Origin: JAHRVQ01 sp029941905
Lineage (GTDB): Bacteria; Pseudomonadota; Gammaproteobacteria; Pseudomonadales; Azotimanducaceae
Assembly: GCA_029941905.1 (NCBI GenBank)
Contig: JAPYTQ010000023.1
Span: forward strand, 14,606-78,605
Length of the DNA: 64,000 bases
Direction: 5' to 3'
How positions within the stretch are numbered: position 1 is the stretch's first letter; every line of letters starts with the position of its first letter. The notes below the pieces were generated by a model that made no database searches, was not told where the DNA came from, and was given only the letters and a program-made list of their open reading frames with translations. Both the position numbers and the translations under genes were made by a program. Positions 27,244 to 35,704 of this stretch are shown here, piece by piece.

Positions 27244-27818
27244 TGACGTTGCTCCCCGGTCGCTGTCTGAAAACCCGCAGCCTCTAGTTCCCAGCTTTCT
27301 TCAATACTGTCCCGGTAGGCGGCAAGTCGACCCGCGAGTTTTTTGTCCGGCGAGTCACGCAGTATACTCGCCAGGCAGCGAGCGACCTTTGTTCTCAGAT
27401 GAACATCGTCAGAATTCAACATGGGGCTCAGGGTATTTTTGATCGACGGGGCTTTTGAATCGAGAAATATTTCACACAGACCCTCCACGGCTCGGCGCTG
27501 TTCTGATGGACGCCGTTCATCGCTCGAGGTCTCTTTAAAGTAAGCAAAAACCACATCGTTTTTATAGAGCGACAATGCCACCATTGCTCGACCCCGGGTA
27601 TAGGCAACCATCGAATCATCCTGCGCAATATCAATCAACGTAAGGTAAGTATCGGCGGCCAACGATTGAAACCTTTCCGGGGAGAACTGCCATTCGTAAC
27701 CTGACAGCAGACGGAGCACCTGTGCTTTCTCCGCCGCTATGTCCTGGGAAGCCTGTAGTGGTACGATCACACAAAGCAGTACTGGCAAGATGAACCGTCG
27801 CATTTCAATCTGTCGCAT
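27240..27818 (-). CDS. Secreted HEAT-repeat-like protein
   Basis: This 192-residue protein has an N-terminal signal peptide (MRRFILPVLLCVIVPLQASQ) followed by helical pairs such as YTRGRAMVALSLYKNDVVFAYF, RRAVEGLCEIFLDSK and DDVHLRTKVARCLASILRDS. Their spacing of roughly 35-40 residues resembles HEAT or PBS-lyase-type repeats. It is therefore probably a periplasmic alpha-solenoid used for binding. The start may be either of two ATGs five codons apart. Its stop overlaps the PhyH start (GTGA), forming a two-gene operon. No enzymatic motif is seen. Confidence 0.62.
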   Translation of the reverse strand: MRQIEMRRFILPVLLCVIVPLQASQDIAAEKAQVLRLLSGYEWQFSPERFQSLAADTYLTLIDIAQDDSMVAYTRGRAMVALSLYKNDVVFAYFKETSSDERRPSEQRRAVEGLCEIFLDSKAPSIKNTLSPMLNSDDVHLRTKVARCLASILRDSPDKKLAGRLAAYRDSIEESWELEAAGFQTATGEQRQ

Positions 27819-27892
27819 TCAATAATCGGGATTAATCATTATACCCTGCCCTACTATCCGGGGAAGTCTAATCAGAGGTTCCCTCGCCAAAA

Positions 27893-29710
27893 TTATTGTA
27901 CAGTGACACTCTTGGCCAGGTTTCTTGGCCGGTCAGGGTTTAAACCACGGCTCACTGCAACGTAATAGGCGAGCAACTGACACGGTATGATGGCACTGAG
28001 TGGAGAGCCATCCCCAGGCATTGTGATCCACACGTCAACTGGAGAGTCAACAAACTTACCGCCTGATTCAGCGTCAGTGATGGCGATTACATAGGCGCCT
28101 CGCGCCTTTACTTCGTTCGCTACCCCCAACATGTAAGTATCTCCTTCCGGGACGAAGAGAATTACGGGAATTCCCGGTTCAATTAAGGCAATGACACCAT
28201 GCTTCAGCTCTCCCGCACTAAATGCTTCGGCATGCAGATAACTTGCTTCTTTGATATTCAGAGCGCCGATCAGCGCAGTGGCAAAGTGTTCACCCCGGCC
28301 CAATAAGAAAAGATGCTCCTGGTTAGCCAGGTACGCTGAAGTTCCCTGATACATTCCCAATTGTGATACGACCAATTGCTGACTCAAGAGATGGCTCAAT
28401 CGATCGATATGCTGCTGCGCTTTGCCTCTATTGCCACAGAGGGTATTAGCCAGCAGATAACCGAACGCAATCTGTGCCGACGCTGATTTAGTAGACAAGA
28501 CACATTCTTCCGGGCCCGCATGGTTGTAAAAAACAAAATCTGAGACGCGGGTCATTGTTGACATGGGCATATTAACGAGGCAGGCGATTTTCATGCCCCA
28601 TTTACGCGCGATTTGAATCGCGTGCAAACTATCGGCAGTTTCACCACTCTGGCTGAGTACGATCAGGACATCATCCTCTTCGACAAGGTTGTGTATGTTT
28701 TCGATGTCGTAAGCAGCAACATCCATTGCTTTGATTCCGGCGATCGTTCTTAACAGCCAGCCAACTTGTCTGGCTGTGTATGAGGCCCCACCAGCACCGG
28801 TAACAAAAACCTGCCGTGACCCCTTGATGACCTCAACGAAAGGCTGAAATTCCAGTTCATCAAGAGCCGTTTGGGCGGGAATCGTACGCCACTGTTCAAG
28901 CACTTCCCGCAACATACAATGCTTGTAGCCAGATCCGGATGATTCATCATCAACCGGTTTTAGCTCATGGCTGATCGAGCTGGTTTCAACCCAGTGCGGT
29001 GCAACAGGATTACCCGCTGGGTCGACAATCAACAGGTTTTGCGCCTTGATCGAGACAATCTGGCCATCCAGCAAGGGCACCGAACGAAAGGTCTGGTCAC
29101 CAAAGGCAAGAATATCCGAGGCGACATAGAGTGCTTTGCGTTGATCGGGTTCAATTCCACCACCGACAGCTGCTTCACTAACAACAAGGGGCGACCCTTG
29201 TCTCACCCCCAGCAATTCGCCGTCCGCAAACAAAAACAGCAGGGTATTTCGCCCCTTTATCATCTTTTGTAACGACATCAGGGCACACATCCGGTCTGCT
29301 CGCTCTTCCAGTGCCATCGACATCAGGTGCACCAGGACCTCTGTGTCGGTCGTTGTCTGGAATTGAGTGCCTTGTTCAAGCAATGACGCCTTCAGGGAAT
29401 CAAAATTACTGACAATGCCATTGTGCACCAGGGCAAATCGTCCCAATGGGTCTGAATGCGGATGGCAATTTTCCACACTAACCCCACCGTGGGTTGCCCA
29501 TCGGGTATGTCCAAGCAAAACTCGACTATCAGGTAATGAAATGAGCCCGGGTTCAAAATGATCGATACTTCGGCAAGCGTCCAAACCACCAGCCTCGGTG
29601 ATATAGGCAAACCCGTAACTGTCATAGCCACGATACTGCATCCGCGACAATGCCTCGATTACTACCTCCTGACCCTTGTCAACACTACTACATGCAACTA
29701 TTCCACACAT
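27893..29710 (-). CDS. glmS: Glucosamine-fructose-6-phosphate aminotransferase (GlmS-like, isomerising)
   Basis: This 605-residue protein has an N-terminal class II glutaminase domain, with Cys2 exposed after Met removal (MCGIVACSS), GHTRWATHGG near 75, and HNGIVSN and TTTDTEVL near 100-125. Two SIS domains follow, with LSQSGETADSLHAI near 340-353, GPEECVLSTKSASAQIAFGY near 390, and the C-terminal RGLNPDRPRNLAKSVTV. It makes glucosamine-6-phosphate from fructose-6-phosphate and glutamine. Several normally strict positions differ (YRGYDSYGFA, STKSASAQ), suggesting a diverged paralogue. The true start is ATG 29710 with TAGGAG before it; the upstream extension would block Cys2. It is divergent from a TrmB-like regulator. 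Confidence 0.88.
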   Translation of the reverse strand: MCGIVACSSVDKGQEVVIEALSRMQYRGYDSYGFAYITEAGGLDACRSIDHFEPGLISLPDSRVLLGHTRWATHGGVSVENCHPHSDPLGRFALVHNGIVSNFDSLKASLLEQGTQFQTTTDTEVLVHLMSMALEERADRMCALMSLQKMIKGRNTLLFLFADGELLGVRQGSPLVVSEAAVGGGIEPDQRKALYVASDILAFGDQTFRSVPLLDGQIVSIKAQNLLIVDPAGNPVAPHWVETSSISHELKPVDDESSGSGYKHCMLREVLEQWRTIPAQTALDELEFQPFVEVIKGSRQVFVTGAGGASYTARQVGWLLRTIAGIKAMDVAAYDIENIHNLVEEDDVLIVLSQSGETADSLHAIQIARKWGMKIACLVNMPMSTMTRVSDFVFYNHAGPEECVLSTKSASAQIAFGYLLANTLCGNRGKAQQHIDRLSHLLSQQLVVSQLGMYQGTSAYLANQEHLFLLGRGEHFATALIGALNIKEASYLHAEAFSAGELKHGVIALIEPGIPVILFVPEGDTYMLGVANEVKARGAYVIAITDAESGGKFVDSPVDVWITMPGDGSPLSAIIPCQLLAYYVAVSRGLNPDRPRNLAKSVTVQ

Positions 29711-29729
29711 TGTCACTCCTAAATTGACA
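29711..29729. promoter_or_regulatory. inverted repeat TGTCA-N9-TGACA at the glmS start
   Basis: TGTCA (29711-29715) and TGACA (29725-29729) form a symmetric element with a 9-base spacer, touching the glmS start codon and covering its ribosome site. An identical pair of arms with the same spacing occurs at 29784-29802. A protein bound here would block glmS translation initiation or transcription. This is seen in the sequence; the regulator identity is inferred from the divergent TrmB-like gene. Confidence 0.5.
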
Positions 29730-29748
29730 TCTATACTTCTCGAAAGGC

Positions 29749-29768
29749 AATATATATGCATATATATT
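29749..29768. promoter_or_regulatory. perfect 20-bp AT-rich palindrome between glmS and trmB-like gene
   Basis: AATATATATG followed by its exact complement in reverse gives a 20-base perfect palindrome in the middle of the divergent spacer. It may be an operator dyad or overlap -10 boxes for both promoters. Pure AT repeats can be palindromic by chance, although the central TGCA and flanking symmetry argue for a site. Confidence 0.45.
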
Positions 29769-29783
29769 AAGAATAAGCCTATT

Positions 29784-29802
29784 TGTCATCAATTATTTGA
29801 CA
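29784..29802. promoter_or_regulatory. inverted repeat TGTCA-N9-TGACA upstream of the trmB-like gene
   Basis: This is the second copy of the TGTCA-N9-TGACA element, centred 73 bases (about seven helical turns) from the first and about 26 bases before the regulator start. Two identical dyads at such a distance fit a looping or cooperative operator controlling both divergent genes. The binding protein is inferred. Confidence 0.5.
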
Positions 29803-29827
29803 TATATTGGCAATTTGGAGCTCGCCG

Positions 29828-30574
29828 ATGATTATCCATGAAACCTTGCAACATCTGGGTGTTTCAAACAAAGAAACGGACATCTATCTCGCCCTGCTAA
29901 AGCAGGGACCTTGTTCAATCAGGGATGTAGCCAGTGCATCAGGTATCAACCGCGGCACCACTTATGAACTTCTAAAATCCCTGAAGGAGAAATCGCTGGT
30001 CAGCTATTTTCCTAAGGGCAAACGTCGATATTTTTGTGCCGAGCCAGCCGAATCATTGCTGAATATCGCACAGGAGCGACAACTCCAGCTCAACGCTGCC
30101 GCCGAATTACTCCAATCCGAAATCGTACCGGACCTGCAAATGTTAAAGTCCCAATTTGACTCCCCAACTGTTCGGCACTATGAAGGGGATGACGGGGTCG
30201 AATATGTTCTGAAAGACATACTGCGGACTGTCAGTACACAAGAAAACAAGGAGTACCGTGTGTATAGCTCAAAATTGATTCGCAAGTACCTGTATCGTCC
30301 TTTCCCTAACTTCACTCGCCAGAGGGTACAGAAGAACATTTACGTCAACGTGATTGCAATTGGTGAAGGAGGTGAAGACGCTCCCCTCGCCAACAGAAAG
30401 TGGATTCCAGCAGAAAACATCAACCCCGGTGCCAGTTACGTCGCAATATACCCACCAAAGTGCGCGATGGTCTCACTCACGAGGGGAGACTACCCCACCG
30501 TGGTCATTTTAGACTCCGACAGCATCGCACAGGCACTGAAGCTGTCATTTGATACATTATGGGAAAGACTCTAA
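29828..30574 (+). CDS. TrmB-family transcriptional regulator
   Basis: This 248-residue protein has a TrmB winged-helix domain at residues 1-70 (HLGVSNKETDIYLALLKQGP, RDVASASGINRGTTYELLKS, LVSYFPKGKRRYFCAE). A short coiled segment follows, then a C-terminal sensor region with a PLD-like fold typical of TrmB (residues 110-248). Members of this family, best known from archaea, sense sugars or sugar phosphates. The divergent glmS suggests control of amino-sugar synthesis, with glucosamine-6-phosphate or a relative as a possible effector, which is inference. ATG 29828 has GGAG nine bases upstream and is preferred over an ATG seven codons earlier. Confidence 0.83.
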   Translation: MIIHETLQHLGVSNKETDIYLALLKQGPCSIRDVASASGINRGTTYELLKSLKEKSLVSYFPKGKRRYFCAEPAESLLNIAQERQLQLNAAAELLQSEIVPDLQMLKSQFDSPTVRHYEGDDGVEYVLKDILRTVSTQENKEYRVYSSKLIRKYLYRPFPNFTRQRVQKNIYVNVIAIGEGGEDAPLANRKWIPAENINPGASYVAIYPPKCAMVSLTRGDYPTVVILDSDSIAQALKLSFDTLWERL

Positions 30575-30698
30575 CGGACTGCCAGGCAATAAATGACGAA
30601 AATATCCACCTAAATCAGGGCTTCCATCGATATTTTAATGATTATTTCTATCAGTACTTTATAATTTCCAGATACAACATGATTTATCAATTCCGCGT

Positions 30699-31766
30699 AT
30701 GACAGTACTATCCAAGTTAACAAAGCTGCTCGAAACCATCGACAGCGCACTTGAGGAAGTGGAACAACAACTCCTTCAGGAGTTTGATCGTATTCGTAAC
30801 ACCCTGTCTGATTCCCGCTTTGAGCCCATCGACCGGGGTATAAAAGTTGCGTTGTGGGATGTTGTTGAGGAACTTCGCCACATGCTTGAGAACAGTGGTG
30901 ACAAGGTAAATTTGGAGTTACAGACCCGTCAACACGAAACCGTCTTCGCCCGTCTGATCGTGCTGCGACAGCTACTTAATTCCAGAATCCCCACTGCTTT
31001 TCTACATGAAGCTCACCAAGAACTGGAAACTGCCCGCAAAAAAGTGGAGAGGGAGTTAGCGGTCCAGCGTGGCGAAACCAGTGTCACCGAGGTGGCAGAC
31101 GAAGCACAGAACAGAATAGAAAAGCCCGGCTTCTTTAACTTCTTTAAGAAATTGTTTTCCACCAGGCATCCCGAAAAAGCTGGTTCCAACAAGTCTTTAG
31201 TGGAGCAGAAGCGTTTTGAGCTAATGGAAATATACCTGGACAACGGGATCTATTCACCTTCCAGGGACCTGGCAATTATTTCAATTCGAATGATCGAAGC
31301 CGAGGAAAGTGGCGAACTGGACGAGTTGTTAGCCAGTGAAGACAAGGAAGCCAAAATGAGACTCGCATCCGGTAAAGCCCAATTCAGATCCCGTGAACTG
31401 AGTGGGGAAGCCCTTGAGGCTATAGAGAAAAAAGAAAGAGAAATGGCACGATCCTACGGTAAAGCACGCTTCGAGTCCCGTGAGTTAAGCCGTAAAAGAC
31501 TCGAGGAGCTTGACAAAAAACAGCAAAACCCTGCGACCAGGGGTGACATAGCCCAATCCCCTGAAGAGATCAGAAAGAAACTTGCTACCCGGGACAGAAC
31601 TGCAACAGGAAAAGCCTCATTCAGTTCAAAAGATATCAAACATGAAATGCCCGCAGTACCTCTCAGACAGGATGAGATCCCGACAAAGCAAGAATCACCT
31701 TCGAGCAAAGCGGTATTTAAATCAAAAGATGTTTCGAAGCCCCGCAACCCAAAATTTAAACGTTAG
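30699..31766 (+). CDS. Unrecognised protein with four (G/S)KAxFxS(R/K) motifs in a charged tail
   Basis: This 355-residue protein has a helical N-terminal half (about residues 1-125), a GFFNFFKKLFS amphipathic stretch near 144-154, a second helical part to about 215, and a highly charged tail. The tail repeats one motif four times: GKAQFRSRELS (225-235), GKARFESRELS (254-264), GKASFSSKDIK (304-314) and SKAVFKSKDVS (336-346), with variable charged linkers. No signal peptide or membrane helix is seen. I do not recognise the family. Repeated short motifs in a disordered basic tail usually mean docking to several copies of a partner. It follows the TrmB-like gene on the same strand by 124 bases. 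No clear ribosome site is visible. Confidence 0.7.
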   Translation: MTVLSKLTKLLETIDSALEEVEQQLLQEFDRIRNTLSDSRFEPIDRGIKVALWDVVEELRHMLENSGDKVNLELQTRQHETVFARLIVLRQLLNSRIPTAFLHEAHQELETARKKVERELAVQRGETSVTEVADEAQNRIEKPGFFNFFKKLFSTRHPEKAGSNKSLVEQKRFELMEIYLDNGIYSPSRDLAIISIRMIEAEESGELDELLASEDKEAKMRLASGKAQFRSRELSGEALEAIEKKEREMARSYGKARFESRELSRKRLEELDKKQQNPATRGDIAQSPEEIRKKLATRDRTATGKASFSSKDIKHEMPAVPLRQDEIPTKQESPSSKAVFKSKDVSKPRNPKFKR

Positions 31767-31848
31767 TTTGTTTGCGTTACTCTCGTCGCAAATTGTCTTC
31801 GCAAGTTACCGTAGCAGATTGCCCGTCACAAATGGCTGTCGCCAATAG

Positions 31849-33342
31849 CTACTGTAAATAGCGTGCTTCGAGATGCGACTTGAAATAACCTGCGTCTAAC
31901 GTATCGCCTGTTGCCGCCAGCATCAGTTCATCGTAATTCAGGTACTTGCCTTTACCGTGTACCTCGGTCCGTAGCCAACTCAACAAAGGCGTGAAATCAC
32001 CCCGACTGATACTGCCAAGCAAATCATCCACCTGTCCCATCGCCGCCGAGAATAACTGCGCCGCGGTCATGGCACCCAGGGTATAAGTTGGAAAATACCC
32101 GAACAATCCAGAGGGCCAGTGAACATCCTGCATGCAACCGTCGTGAAAATTACCCGCCGTTGAAAGATCAAAATATTCCTGCATTTTGGCATCCCAGGCA
32201 TCAGGCAGTTGCCTGACTTCCAGTGAACCTTCAATCAGGTCTTTCTCAAGTTCATAACGCAGAATAACATGCAGTGGGTAGGTCGCCTCATCGGCATCAA
32301 CGCGAATATAACTTCGTTTCACTTTTGTATACAGTCGATGTAAATTTTCAACATTCCATGCAGGATCATTGCTCAACCCACCAAGAAATATCCTCTGGGC
32401 GATGGGAGTGAGAAATTGCAGAAACTGCTTTGTCCGGGCTACCTGCATCTCCATCAGCAATGACTGGCTTTCATGGGTTGCCATACTCAGCGCCCTCCCC
32501 ACGGGCTGATCCCTCCATCCTACAGGCAATCCCTGTTCATACATTGCATGGCCAGTTTCATGGATTACACCCATTAATGACGTCACGAAGGTATCCGTCT
32601 GGTAGCGAGTGGTAATTCGCACATCATCTGGTACACCGCCGCAGAATGGATGGTGGCTGACATCAAGGCGACCATGGTCAAAATCAAATCCCAGCGACTC
32701 CATAACCGCCATACCCAATTCCCTTTGCTTGGCAATACTGAAATCACCGCTGACGGGTAACAGTGTTTCTGAAGATTGTTTTTCAATCACCGCTTCAATA
32801 AAGCCGGGCAGGAAACTCTTTAAGTCGCCAAACACCTCATCTACCCGGGCAGAGTTAACATTGGGCTCATAAGTATCCAGCAGTGCGTCGTACTTCGACA
32901 ACCCAGTAGCTTCAGCACGCACTGCTGCTTCTTTTCTCGACAGATTAACAACCTCCGTGAGCAACGGTTCCATATCCGCCCAGTTGTTATCAATACGATA
33001 CTGACGCCAGGCTTGCTCTGCAGCGGTCGTCGCCTGTTCCAGTCTTGCTACCAGATCCGCAGGCATACAGGTTGCCTCTCGGTACACGCGCTTGATCTCG
33101 CGTAGGTTTGCGGATTGCCAATTATCGAGATCTTCTGTCACAGCGGCTTCAAGCCAATCTGCGATTTTTGGATCTGTCTTCAGGCCATGAATCACAACCT
33201 GCAGTGCCGACAGTGCCTGACCCCTCACTTGCCCACCCCCGACGGGCATCATCGACGCCTCGTCCCAGTTGGTAATAGCCAGAACATGCTGCAGATCGTT
33301 GATTTCCCGAAAATGATCATGGACATTCTGGTAAGCGCTCAT
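31849..33342 (-). CDS. Metallocarboxypeptidase, M32 (Taq) family
   Basis: This 497-residue protein is a full-length M32 thermostable-type carboxypeptidase, an all-helical cytoplasmic zinc enzyme that removes C-terminal residues from peptides. The zinc motif HETGHAMYEQG (HExxH) lies near residue 263, GTPHPFCGGVPDDVRITTRY-like substrate-loop sequence precedes it (HHPFCGGVPDDVRITTRY), and the later Glu ligand is in ATHESQSLLMEMQV. DADEATYPLHVILRYELE is another family hallmark. AGGTTT precedes the ATG. The histidine-phosphatase gene ends 16 bases upstream on the same strand, implying an operon. Members recycle peptides. Confidence 0.92.
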   Translation of the reverse strand: MSAYQNVHDHFREINDLQHVLAITNWDEASMMPVGGGQVRGQALSALQVVIHGLKTDPKIADWLEAAVTEDLDNWQSANLREIKRVYREATCMPADLVARLEQATTAAEQAWRQYRIDNNWADMEPLLTEVVNLSRKEAAVRAEATGLSKYDALLDTYEPNVNSARVDEVFGDLKSFLPGFIEAVIEKQSSETLLPVSGDFSIAKQRELGMAVMESLGFDFDHGRLDVSHHPFCGGVPDDVRITTRYQTDTFVTSLMGVIHETGHAMYEQGLPVGWRDQPVGRALSMATHESQSLLMEMQVARTKQFLQFLTPIAQRIFLGGLSNDPAWNVENLHRLYTKVKRSYIRVDADEATYPLHVILRYELEKDLIEGSLEVRQLPDAWDAKMQEYFDLSTAGNFHDGCMQDVHWPSGLFGYFPTYTLGAMTAAQLFSAAMGQVDDLLGSISRGDFTPLLSWLRTEVHGKGKYLNYDELMLAATGDTLDAGYFKSHLEARYLQ

Positions 33343-33358
33343 ATCAAACCTTCTTCAC

Positions 33359-34039
33359 TTAGGTCGGCATCGCGACGCTATCTGTTTCAAACAGGTGCGC
33401 TGAGTCGTTAAAACGCCTGACGGTAATTTGCCCATCCATCAGGACGATATGGCTAATGGACCCATTGTCACAACCATTAAAGGCAAAGGGAGTTGATCCC
33501 GTCGCTTCAGCGAGTATGTGGCCCACAATACCCCCGTGGACAAAAGCGACAACCAGCTGGTCGGGGTGCTTCTCCGCAATTCTACCCAGGGCTCCGGACA
33601 CCCGGGCGCGCAAACTGTCATGGGACTCAGCTCCGGGAATCGCATCCCATCGCTGCTCGCGTTGCATTTGTTGATAAACGGGATCGTTCTCATAAGCCTT
33701 AATTCGAAACACACCACCTTCCCACTGTCCCAGATGAACCTCTCTCAGTTCCCGTTCCTCAACGGGATTCATAACCAGGTGTCGCGCCAGGGGTGCAGCG
33801 GTCTCGTGAGTTCGGCACAAATTCGTCACGTAAATAGCATCTATCGGCTGATGCCTTAGACGCTGGCCGACTCGTTTCGCCTGTTCGCGCCCTGCCTCTG
33901 CCAGCTCCGGATCACCCTGACCGTCGATTAACGGGAACGGTTCACCAGGTAAGGCAGCCCTGCTTTCGCCATGACGGACCAATAGCACCTCAGTGGCACC
34001 GGGGGGTCGGCTAAAACGTTGCTGGCGATATTCTTTCAT
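33359..34039 (-). CDS. Histidine phosphatase family protein
   Basis: This 226-residue protein carries the LLVRHGESRA phosphohistidine motif near residue 20 and the second His in VAFVHGGIVGHIL near 165, with AKRVGQRLRHQPIDAIYVTNLCRTHETA between. This is the arrangement of the phosphoglycerate-mutase-like histidine phosphatases. The substrate may be a sugar phosphate or another phosphomonoester. AGGAT precedes the ATG. It is upstream of the M32 peptidase with a 16-base gap, so the two are probably co-transcribed. It is divergent from the carboxyltransferase gene. Physiological role unknown. Confidence 0.88.
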   Translation of the reverse strand: MKEYRQQRFSRPPGATEVLLVRHGESRAALPGEPFPLIDGQGDPELAEAGREQAKRVGQRLRHQPIDAIYVTNLCRTHETAAPLARHLVMNPVEERELREVHLGQWEGGVFRIKAYENDPVYQQMQREQRWDAIPGAESHDSLRARVSGALGRIAEKHPDQLVVAFVHGGIVGHILAEATGSTPFAFNGCDNGSISHIVLMDGQITVRRFNDSAHLFETDSVAMPT

Positions 34040-34153
34040 GGTTTATCCTGGCGTTGTATGCCCGGAGATACTACCAGATTCCAATTCACATTTTGTGTTC
34101 AGACCGGCAACTGGTTTAGGATCAATTTTAAGAATTCGCTATGAGGATTGAAG

Positions 34154-35704
34154 ATGGGTTGGGATAAAGAAATCGATGAGCTGAAACACCGGAATTCGCT
34201 GGCAGAGAAAATGGGTGGTGCGGATAAAGTAGCGCGCCAGCATGAGTTCAACAAGTACACGATCCGGGAGCGAATTCAGAAAATCGCCGACGCTGGCTCT
34301 TTCCATGAAATCGGCAAGCTCGCTGGCGTTGCAAACTACGACGAAGATGGCAACCTGGTCGATTTTACTCCCTCCAACTTCATCTTTGGTACGGCAGAAA
34401 TAGAAGGGCGACCATTAATCGTATCGGGGGACGATTTTACAGTCCGCGGTGGCAGCGCGGATGCCTCAATTCCCGGAAAAAGAGCACAGGCAGAAGGCCT
34501 GGCGGCAGAGTTACGATTACCGCACGTCCGCCTGGTAGACGGCATGGGAGGTGGCGGTTCGGTAAAAACAATTGAAATGTCCGGACGCACCTATATTCCA
34601 GGACTGAGCGGATGGGAAGTTGTGGTTAACCATCTGGGGATTGCGCCATCGGTTTCACTGGCACTGGGCTCCGTGGCCGGAATTGGCGCTGCCAGAGTTG
34701 CAACCTCTCACTATTCCGTCATCGTAAAAAAGAGTGCACAGATGATGATTGCCGGTCCTGCTCTGGTTGATTGGGCAAGTCTTGGGAATGTCAGCAAAGA
34801 AGAACTGGGCGCAAGCAAGATCCACACGCGTAATGGTGCGATAGACGACGAGGTGCAATCTGAGGAAGAAGCCTTTGAAAGAGCGATGCAATTTCTTTCC
34901 TACCTGCCCACCAGCGTGGATGAATTATCGCCTCGATCCGAAAATTCAGATCCGGTGGATCGGCGAGACCAGGCACTGCTGTCAACTGTGCCAAAAGATG
35001 CCCGCAAGGTTTATAAAATGAGGCCCGTGATCAACTCCGTGGTAGATAACGGTTCTTTCTTTGAGATAGGCAAGAAATGGGGCAAGTCTGTTATTTGCGG
35101 TCTGGCACGTCTGGATGGCATCGCCGTCGCCGTCTTCGCAGAGGACCCGATGGTTTATGGTGGTGCCTGGACCGCCGATGCCTGCCGTAAACTCATTCGC
35201 CACTGTGACCTGGCCTCAACATTTCACCTGCCGCTGGTTCACCTTGTCGACTGCCCTGGATTTTTAATTGGCAAACAATCAGAAGACAGCGCCACTATAC
35301 GAGTCGGCTCCCAGGCACTGGCGGCTCTTGGCCAGACAACCGTGCCATTTTGCAGTGTCGTGATTCGGAAAGCATTCGGTGTTGCCGGTGCTGCCAATAG
35401 TAAACCCGGCAGCCAACATTTCCGCTTTGCCTGGCCTTCCGGTGATTGGGGTTCGTTGCCTATTGAGGGAGGTATCGAGGTCGCTTACAAGGCTGAAATC
35501 GCCGAGGCCGATGATCCCGATGAACATCTCGCAAAAATTAAGGAAAGACTCAACAGGCTTCGCTCACCTTATCGGTCTGCAGAATTTTTCGAAATCGAGG
35601 AGATCATTGACCCGAGGGATACGCGGGTTAATTTATGTCGTTGGGCAAATCTGGCAGTAAAGACTTTGAAAACAGGGCCAACCTCATTCAGCTATCGGCC
35701 CTGA
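34154..35704 (+). CDS. Acyl-CoA carboxylase carboxyltransferase (beta) subunit
   Basis: This 516-residue protein has the two crotonase-like domains of propionyl-/methylcrotonyl-/geranyl-CoA carboxylase beta subunits. The N-domain contains IFGTAEIEGRPLIVSGDDFTVRGGS (in parts) and LVDGMGGGGSVKT; the C-domain contains VYGGAWTADACRKLIRHCDL, PLVHLVDCPGFLIG and FRFAWPSGDWGSLPIEGG. It transfers carboxyl from biotin to an acyl-CoA. No biotin carboxylase or BCCP gene is nearby, so the alpha partner must lie elsewhere. ATG 34154 has GAGG six bases upstream. Its last 21 bases overlap the convergent PhyH gene. The acyl-CoA specificity is unknown. Confidence 0.88.
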   Translation: MGWDKEIDELKHRNSLAEKMGGADKVARQHEFNKYTIRERIQKIADAGSFHEIGKLAGVANYDEDGNLVDFTPSNFIFGTAEIEGRPLIVSGDDFTVRGGSADASIPGKRAQAEGLAAELRLPHVRLVDGMGGGGSVKTIEMSGRTYIPGLSGWEVVVNHLGIAPSVSLALGSVAGIGAARVATSHYSVIVKKSAQMMIAGPALVDWASLGNVSKEELGASKIHTRNGAIDDEVQSEEEAFERAMQFLSYLPTSVDELSPRSENSDPVDRRDQALLSTVPKDARKVYKMRPVINSVVDNGSFFEIGKKWGKSVICGLARLDGIAVAVFAEDPMVYGGAWTADACRKLIRHCDLASTFHLPLVHLVDCPGFLIGKQSEDSATIRVGSQALAALGQTTVPFCSVVIRKAFGVAGAANSKPGSQHFRFAWPSGDWGSLPIEGGIEVAYKAEIAEADDPDEHLAKIKERLNRLRSPYRSAEFFEIEEIIDPRDTRVNLCRWANLAVKTLKTGPTSFSYRP

